Positions 7,026-10,640 of a stretch of 10,640 nt of DNA are shown here, in pieces. The notes beneath the pieces are model-generated. The model saw nothing but the letters and a program-made list of their open reading frames with translations, searched no databases and was not told the origin of the DNA. Positions within the stretch are counted from its first letter, which is position 1, and every line of letters begins with the position of its first letter. The DNA lies in NCBI GenBank assembly GCA_937951935.1, contig CALGAM010000268.1, forward strand, positions 1-10,640. The letters run 5' to 3'. This DNA comes from an uncultured Micromonospora sp. Lineage in GTDB: Bacteria; Actinomycetota; Actinomycetes; Mycobacteriales; Micromonosporaceae. A program made the translations under genes and the position numbers.

Positions 7026-7598
7026 TCAGCGGTGCAGGTCGGCGGCCACCAGCGACCAGACCTCCAGGTCGACCCGGCCGCCGTGGACGTATCCGGCGTT
7101 GCGGAGCAGACCCTCGTAGGTGAATCCGGCCTTCTCCGCCACCCGGCGGGAGGCGGTGTTCCCGGGCGCCACCCGCACCTCCAGACGCTGGAAGCCGTGT
7201 TCGAGGATGAGCGCCACCGCCAGCGCGTCGACCGCCTCGGGCGCGATGCCGAACCCACGCGCCTCCGGCGCGATCGCGTACGACACCTCGGTGACCCGGC
7301 CGCCCCAGTCGGTCCGCTTCGTCCACAGGCAGCCGACGAGCTTGTCGTCCTCGCGCCGGATCACCCCGTAGTGGTCGCCGTTGCCGCTGTCCCGCCGTTC
7401 CTGCGCCATCTCCGTGCACCAGGCCAGCCCGTCGATCTGCCCGTGCTCCTGGGCCAACGGCAGCCAGCGCTGGGTCTGCCTGTCGGCGAAGATCGCCGAG
7501 ACCGCCTCGGCGTCGTCGGCGCACAGCGGGCGGACGAGGATGCGGGGCGTGGAGACGGTCAGGGTCGGGAACCGGCGTATCGCCACCTCACCACTCAC
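7026..7598 (-). CDS. GNAT-family N-acetyltransferase (RimJ/RimL type)
   Basis: 190 residues. The N-terminal strand TPRILVRPLCADDAEAV (17-33) is typical of RimJ/RimL-like acetyltransferases. Acetyl-CoA pyrophosphate binding is expected at ARGFGIAPEAV (113-123, an R-G-x-G-x-A type loop), followed by EHGFQRLEVRVAPGNTASRRVAEKAGFTYEG (133-163), where the Asn147 and the KAGF turn are characteristic. No membrane segment or signal peptide; cytosolic. The acceptor cannot be told from sequence: it may be a protein N-terminus, an antibiotic or a small amine. The GTG start at 7598 overlaps the cobB-like stop by 4 bp (GTGA), so the two are probably translated together, although GNATs are not part of any known corrin pathway. 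The gene converges on the PBP gene. Confidence 0.88.
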   Translation of the reverse strand: MSGEVAIRRFPTLTVSTPRILVRPLCADDAEAVSAIFADRQTQRWLPLAQEHGQIDGLAWCTEMAQERRDSGNGDHYGVIRREDDKLVGCLWTKRTDWGGRVTEVSYAIAPEARGFGIAPEAVDALAVALILEHGFQRLEVRVAPGNTASRRVAEKAGFTYEGLLRNAGYVHGGRVDLEVWSLVAADLHR

Positions 7599-9187
7599 TT
7601 CACGGCCTCCCCTCCCGCGGACGGGGCGACGGTCTGGGCTGCGGCGGCCGGGGCCGCGGCGGGAACCGCCGCCGGTGCCGCAGGCGGCGGCGGTACGGCC
7701 GGGGGCACCGCCGCCGGGGCGGCGGGCGCGACAGGCGAAACGGGTACGGCGGGCGCGACCGGCCCGGTGGGCGCGGCAGACGTCACCGGATTGGCGGGCC
7801 GGGCGGGCTGACCGACGAGCGCCGCCGTCACCAGACGCCGGGCGATCTCCGGGCTGCCCGCCCAGTGCAGCGTCAACTGCGAGGCGTGGACCCGCTGCCA
7901 GACGTATCCCTCCGGGGGCCCACCGCCCCAGCTCCACGCCGGGGTCTGCCCGGCCCGCGGGTTGACCACGCCCCGGTGCTGCTTGTAGCCGATCACCCGG
8001 GTGCCGGCCCGGGCCACCGGCGAGTCCGCCTGGGCGATCGCCTCCCGGTACCCGACCACGGCCCGGTCCAGGCTCGTCCCGGTCGCCGGCAGCACCCCGC
8101 ACATCGGGCGCCCGTCGAACTCCCGGGTCAGCCAGAGCAGACCCGCCCCCTCCGCGACCACCGGACGGCCGGTGCGGGCCAGCTCCGCGACCGCGATACA
8201 GAGCCGTCGGTTCGCCGACAGCTCCTCCGCGTACGTCTCGGGGAGCGCCCCGCCGATCACCAGCGCGTCGGTTCCCTCGGGCAGCGTCTCGTCGCGCAGC
8301 GGGTCGAGGGTCACCACCTCGGCACCGGCCGCCGCCAGGAGTTCGGCCGTCTCGGCGTACGAGTACGACAGCGCCGGGCCGCCCGCGAGGGCGACGACGG
8401 GGCGGCGCCGGGGTTCGTCGCCCGTCGTGCCGGGCTGCGCCGCCTCCCCGACCGCCTCCGGCGCCGACCACGCCTCGACCGGCACCCGGGGAGCCGAGCG
8501 GGCGAGCGTGAGCAACCGCTCCAGGTCGACCGTACGGTCGACCGCCTCGCCGAGCCGGCGGACTCCCCGGTACGCCTCGACCTCGCGCTGCACCACCGGC
8601 ACGACCCCGTGCTGCCGTGACGGGAGCACGGCGGGCAGGTCCCGCCGGCGCAGCGCGCCGAAGACCGGTACGCCGATGTCGTCGAGCGCGTCCCGGAGCA
8701 GGTCCTCGTGCCGGTCCGACGCGACCCGGTTCAGGATCACCCCGCCGAGCCACAGCATCTCGTCGTAGGCCCGGAAGCCGTGCACGAGCGCGGCGACCGA
8801 CTGCCCCATCGCCGCGACGTCGACGACCAGGACGACCGGCGCCCGGATCGCGGTCGCGACGGCGGCGGTCGACTCGGTCTCGGGCAGCCCGGCCAGGCTG
8901 TCGAAGAGGCCCATCGTCCCCTCGACGACCGCGACGTCGACGTCGGCCGCGCCGTGGGCGAAGAGCGGGGCGATCCGCTGCTCGCCGACCAGGCGGGGGT
9001 CGAGGTTGCGGCCGGGCCGCCCGGCGGCCATCCCGAGGTAGGCGGCGTCGGTGTGGTCGGGCCCGACCTTGAATCCGGCGGTCTTCAGGCCGCGGTTGGC
9101 GAGGGCGGCGAGCAGGCCGACCGCGATCGCGGTCTTGCCGTGTCCGGACGACGGGGCGCTCACCACTACGCGCGGCACGGCGATCAT
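7595..9187 (-). CDS. cobB: CobB/CbiA-like cobyrinic acid a,c-diamide synthase, divergent, glutaminase site degenerate
   Basis: 530 residues. The N-terminal synthetase domain has a P-loop SSGHGKT (13-19), FKVGPD (39-44), VVEGTMGLFD (87-96) and LGGVILNRV (147-155); the C-terminal half (about 264-455) has a class I glutamine amidotransferase fold. Canonical enzymes use ATP and glutamine to amidate the a and c side chains of (hydrogeno)byrinic acid. Here the family motif AECxGLLYL reads AEGAGLLWL (345-353), so Gly347 replaces the nucleophilic Cys. YLHxH reads QLTLH (437-441), so Thr439 replaces the active-site His. PGGFPE reads IGGALPE (311-317) and GHEFH reads GYKQH (400-404). Residues 462-530 are a Pro/Ala/Val tail. 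The ATG at 9187 follows GAGGAG by 6 bases. The fold and kinship are clear; the exact reaction is uncertain, and it may be a paralogue with a different substrate. The stop overlaps the GNAT start. Confidence 0.8.
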   Translation of the reverse strand: MIAVPRVVVSAPSSGHGKTAIAVGLLAALANRGLKTAGFKVGPDHTDAAYLGMAAGRPGRNLDPRLVGEQRIAPLFAHGAADVDVAVVEGTMGLFDSLAGLPETESTAAVATAIRAPVVLVVDVAAMGQSVAALVHGFRAYDEMLWLGGVILNRVASDRHEDLLRDALDDIGVPVFGALRRRDLPAVLPSRQHGVVPVVQREVEAYRGVRRLGEAVDRTVDLERLLTLARSAPRVPVEAWSAPEAVGEAAQPGTTGDEPRRRPVVALAGGPALSYSYAETAELLAAAGAEVVTLDPLRDETLPEGTDALVIGGALPETYAEELSANRRLCIAVAELARTGRPVVAEGAGLLWLTREFDGRPMCGVLPATGTSLDRAVVGYREAIAQADSPVARAGTRVIGYKQHRGVVNPRAGQTPAWSWGGGPPEGYVWQRVHASQLTLHWAGSPEIARRLVTAALVGQPARPANPVTSAAPTGPVAPAVPVSPVAPAAPAAVPPAVPPPPAAPAAVPAAAPAAAAQTVAPSAGGEAVK

Positions 9188-9193
9188 CGTCGG

Positions 9194-9199
9194 CTCCTC
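9194..9199 (-). promoter_or_regulatory. Strong Shine-Dalgarno site (GAGGAG) of the cobB-like gene
   Basis: GAGGAG on the minus strand is 6 bases from the ATG at 9187. It decides the start: the open frame continues upstream for over 600 bases, but only downstream of this site does the sequence look like CobB (VVVSAPSSGHGKT). Confidence 0.8.
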
Positions 9200-9260
9200 G
9201 GGGCGCGGGCACCGGCCCGGTGTGTCGGACGGTGCGGACGGCGGCGGTACGGAAGCGACA

Positions 9261-9288
9261 CGGTCGGACCCATCGATCGGACCGACCG
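9261..9288. repeat. 28-bp imperfect palindrome in the leader of the cobB-like gene
   Basis: The two 14-base halves centre on ATCGAT (9272-9277). Twelve of 14 positions are complementary, including 7 consecutive pairs at the ends (CGGTCGG / CCGACCG); only 68/81 and 71/78 (last two digits) mismatch. It lies 74-101 bp before the ATG and just downstream of the candidate -10 box at 9294-9299, where a repressor would block transcription. As RNA it could also form a hairpin. Its regulator is unknown to me. Confidence 0.45.
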
Positions 9289-9293
9289 GCGTG

Positions 9294-9299
9294 AGGATA
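9294..9299 (-). promoter_or_regulatory. Candidate -10 box (TATCCT) of the cobB-like gene
   Basis: On the minus strand TATCCT fits TANNNT and would start a transcript near 9287 with a leader of about 100 bases. No clear -35 is seen, and such a hexamer can occur by chance. It is the only good -10 match I noticed in the 277-bp spacer for this strand. Confidence 0.3.
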
Positions 9300-9452
9300 C
9301 CCGCCCATCGACCGTCGGCAGGGGCACCGAGCCGCCGTGTGGCGCGGGCGCCGCGCCCGGGGTGGGCCGTCGCCGCCCGGCCGGCGTGGTCACCGGTGCC
9401 CGGACCCGCCCCACCTCGACGCCCGCCCGGTCGCCGGGGGCGGCGGGGCGGG

Positions 9453-9458
9453 TAGCCT
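9453..9458 (+). promoter_or_regulatory. Candidate -10 box (TAGCCT) of the SURF1 gene, leaderless geometry
   Basis: TAGCCT fits TANNNT and ends 6 bases before the GTG at 9465, so transcription should begin at the start codon itself. No purine-rich ribosome site precedes the GTG at normal spacing. The arrangement is the same as at the PBP gene (4740-4745 to 4752). The rest of the spacer 9188-9464 holds the 28-bp palindrome and small GC-rich hairpins such as 9341-9357, but no gene. Confidence 0.5.
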
Positions 9459-9464
9459 CGGGTC

Positions 9465-10355
9465 GTGTACCGGTTCCTGCTCACTCCCCGCTGGCTGGGC
9501 CTGCTCGCGCTGACCCTGGCCGCCGCCGCGGTCATGGTGCTGCTCGGGAGCTGGCAGCTGCACCGGTACCGGGAGCGGGCCGCGACGAACGAGCGGATCG
9601 ACGCCGCCGCGCGGGTGGCGCCGGTGCCGCTGGGCGAGGTCGTCGCGCCGCCGACCGGCGCGGCCGGGTCGGTGGGTCCGGCGCCGCCGGACAGTGCCGC
9701 CTGGACCCGGGTCACCGTCACCGGGCGGTACGACGACAGCCACCTGATCCTGGTCCGCAACCGTACGGTTGACAGCCGGGTCGGTTTCGAGGTCCTCACC
9801 CCGCTGGTGTTGTCCGACGGCACCGCGGTCCTGGTCGACCGGGGCTGGCTCCCGCCGGCTCCGGGCGGCGGGGCGGCGTCCCGTCCGGAGGTGCCGGCGG
9901 CGCCCTCGGGCGAGGTGACCGTGGTCGGTCGACTGCACCTGTCGGAGAGCCGGCCGGATGCGGTGGTCCGCCGGGACGGGCGGCTGGAGACGCGGCGGAT
10001 CGCCGTCGCGGAGCTGGCCCGGGAGTTGCCGTACCCGGTCTACCACGGCTACGTCCTGCTGGACGAGCAGACGCCGCCCGCCGACGCGGCCTTCACGGCG
10101 ATCCCGATCCGCCACGAGAACGACTGGCAGAACGCCGGATACGTCGTGCAGTGGTGGGTCTTCGCACTGCTGACCCTGCTCGGCTTCGGTTGGGCGGCCC
10201 GCCGCGAGGCCCGGGGCGAGACCGGCGGAGCCGCCGTCGACCGGGTCGGCGACGCCGGCCGCGCATCCGGCGGCGCAACCCGTTCGGCCAGGCCGCGCGA
10301 CCTGGCCGCCGAACCGCCGAAGCCCCGAGACCCGGCCGCGAACCGGGCCGACTGA
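9465..10355 (+). CDS. SURF1-family cytochrome c oxidase assembly protein
   Basis: 296 residues with the family's two-helix layout. TM1 is at about 10-29 and ends in the hallmark GSWQLHRYRER (28-38). An extracytoplasmic domain follows with TRVTVTGRYDDSHLILVRNR (81-100), SRVGFEVLTPLVL (104-116) and VDRGWLPP (124-131), then TM2 at about 226-244 preceded by AGYVVQWWVFALL. SURF1/Shy1 proteins help build the heme a/copper centre of cytochrome aa3 oxidase in the membrane. The last 50 residues are a basic, Pro/Ala/Arg-rich cytosolic tail. The GTG start is chosen because it directly precedes TPRWLGLLAL, the usual N-terminus. The gene is divergent from the cobB-like gene, with no other oxidase gene in view. 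Confidence 0.92.
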   Translation: MYRFLLTPRWLGLLALTLAAAAVMVLLGSWQLHRYRERAATNERIDAAARVAPVPLGEVVAPPTGAAGSVGPAPPDSAAWTRVTVTGRYDDSHLILVRNRTVDSRVGFEVLTPLVLSDGTAVLVDRGWLPPAPGGGAASRPEVPAAPSGEVTVVGRLHLSESRPDAVVRRDGRLETRRIAVAELARELPYPVYHGYVLLDEQTPPADAAFTAIPIRHENDWQNAGYVVQWWVFALLTLLGFGWAARREARGETGGAAVDRVGDAGRASGGATRSARPRDLAAEPPKPRDPAANRAD

Positions 10356-10390
10356 CCGCCGACGGCGGAGGTCGCGGGGCGGTTCGTAGG

Positions 10391-10433
10391 CCGGATTCCG
10401 GGGCGGATACCGGATTTCCGGGCCGAATCCCGG
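10391..10433. repeat. Cluster of CCGGATTC-type direct and inverted repeats
   Basis: Two direct copies, CCGGATTCCGGG (10391-10402) and CCGGATTTCCGGG (10410-10422), are followed by an inverted copy (10423-10433). The outer arms 10391-10398 and 10425-10433 pair with one bulge, and CCGG-ATTT-CCGG (10410-10421) forms a small inner hairpin. A separate 5-bp hairpin (10356-10368) directly follows the SURF1 stop. The cluster could end the SURF1 transcript or serve as an operator for the next gene; it lies directly upstream of a possible -10 box. Confidence 0.4.
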
Positions 10434-10438
10434 TCGGT

Positions 10439-10444
10439 TAGGGT
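10439..10444 (+). promoter_or_regulatory. Candidate -10 box (TAGGGT) of the last gene
   Basis: TAGGGT fits TANNNT and would start a transcript near 10451, leaving a leader of about 42 bases that contains the strong ribosome site GGGGAGGA (10479-10486). No convincing -35 is seen. Weak on its own. Confidence 0.25.
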
Positions 10445-10492
10445 CGGCCGGACAGGCTTGGGGTGACGCGGGAGAACCGGGGAGGATTCGAC

Positions 10493-10640
10493 ATGAGCGT
10501 GGACCCGACCGGCGCGGGAGCAGGTGGAAGCACTCCGCCGCCCACCGATCCGGGGCTGGCGGGCACCAACCCCCTGTCCTCCACCCCGCCGCCGCAGCCA
10601 CCGACGTACCACGGCGCCCCGCAGCCGTCGACCTACGGCG
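10493..10640 (+). CDS. N-terminus of an unidentified Pro-rich protein (runs off the window)
   Basis: ATG at 10493 is preceded by GGGGAGGA (10479-10486) at 6 bases, the best ribosome site in the window, and the frame stays open to the end of the window (49 codons). The visible protein begins MSVDPTGAGAGGSTPPPTDPG and is rich in Pro, Thr, Ser, Gly and later Tyr/Gln (PPPQPPTYHGAPQPSTYG). Such low-complexity N-termini often precede membrane or FHA-type domains in actinomycetes, but nothing here identifies the family. It may follow SURF1 as a separate unit, given the 137-bp spacer with repeats. Confidence 0.75.
   Translation, partial: MSVDPTGAGAGGSTPPPTDPGLAGTNPLSSTPPPQPPTYHGAPQPSTYG

Noticed and set aside
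7604..7810. GC-rich repetitive stretch as a minisatellite or repeat array
   Set aside because: No unit of fixed length recurs; it is explained by Pro/Ala/Val codons in the tail of the CobB-like protein.
7026..9308. A single 760-residue minus-strand protein ending in the GNAT domain
   Set aside because: Only its last 190 residues look like a protein; the rest is out of frame with the CobB-like gene. The GTG at 7598 in a 4-bp overlap is the sensible start.
9341..9357. 7-bp GC hairpin with a 3-base loop upstream of SURF1
   Set aside because: Made only of G and C in a region of extreme GC content; short stems of this sort are expected by chance.

Overview
The window is very GC-rich (third codon positions almost all G or C), with GTG starts, overlapping genes and Pro/Ala-rich protein tails. 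Together with the gene content (an Rv2231c-type CobC, a SirC-CobA fusion, a class A penicillin-binding protein and a two-helix SURF1 protein) this points to an actinomycete. Micromonosporaceae is my best guess, by inference only.

Layout, left to right: (1) 1-777, plus strand, the C-terminal part of a GH15 glucoamylase/trehalase-type hydrolase, cut by the window edge. (2) 849-892, a 20-bp-stem hairpin that looks like a shared terminator for two convergent units. (3) 4608 down to 897, minus strand, a compact cobalamin operon in the order cobC, cobT, cobA (precorrin-2 dehydrogenase + uroporphyrinogen-III methyltransferase fusion), with a 2-bp gap and a 4-bp GTGA overlap at the two junctions. (4) 4609-4751, a divergent intergenic region with an unusually AT-rich, palindrome-rich segment. 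(5) 4752-6914, plus strand, a bifunctional class A penicillin-binding protein. (6) 6971-7008, a weaker hairpin between convergent genes. (7) 9187 down to 7026, minus strand, a CobB/CbiA-like synthase overlapping a GNAT acetyltransferase by GTGA. (8) 9188-9464, a divergent spacer with a 28-bp imperfect palindrome. (9) 9465-10355, plus strand, a SURF1-family protein. (10) 10356-10492, a spacer with repeated CCGGATTC-type motifs, then the start of an unidentified Pro-rich protein running off the window.

How the genes fit together: cobA starts the corrin branch from uroporphyrinogen III, cobB-type enzymes amidate the a and c side chains, and cobC and cobT act late, on the aminopropanol arm and the lower ligand. 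The penicillin-binding protein (cell wall), SURF1 (cytochrome oxidase assembly) and GH15 (glucan or trehalose breakdown) are ordinary housekeeping neighbours.

The most unusual object is the CobB-like protein. Its ATP-dependent synthetase half keeps the P-loop and the acidic residues, but its glutaminase half lacks both the cysteine nucleophile and the active-site histidine of the family. A substrate-site pair is also changed, it carries a roughly 70-residue Pro/Ala/Val tail, and it is translationally coupled to an acetyltransferase. It may be a divergent paralogue doing a different reaction. A second notable pattern is that two genes (4752 and 9465) have a TANNNT box exactly six bases before a GTG, the geometry of leaderless transcripts.
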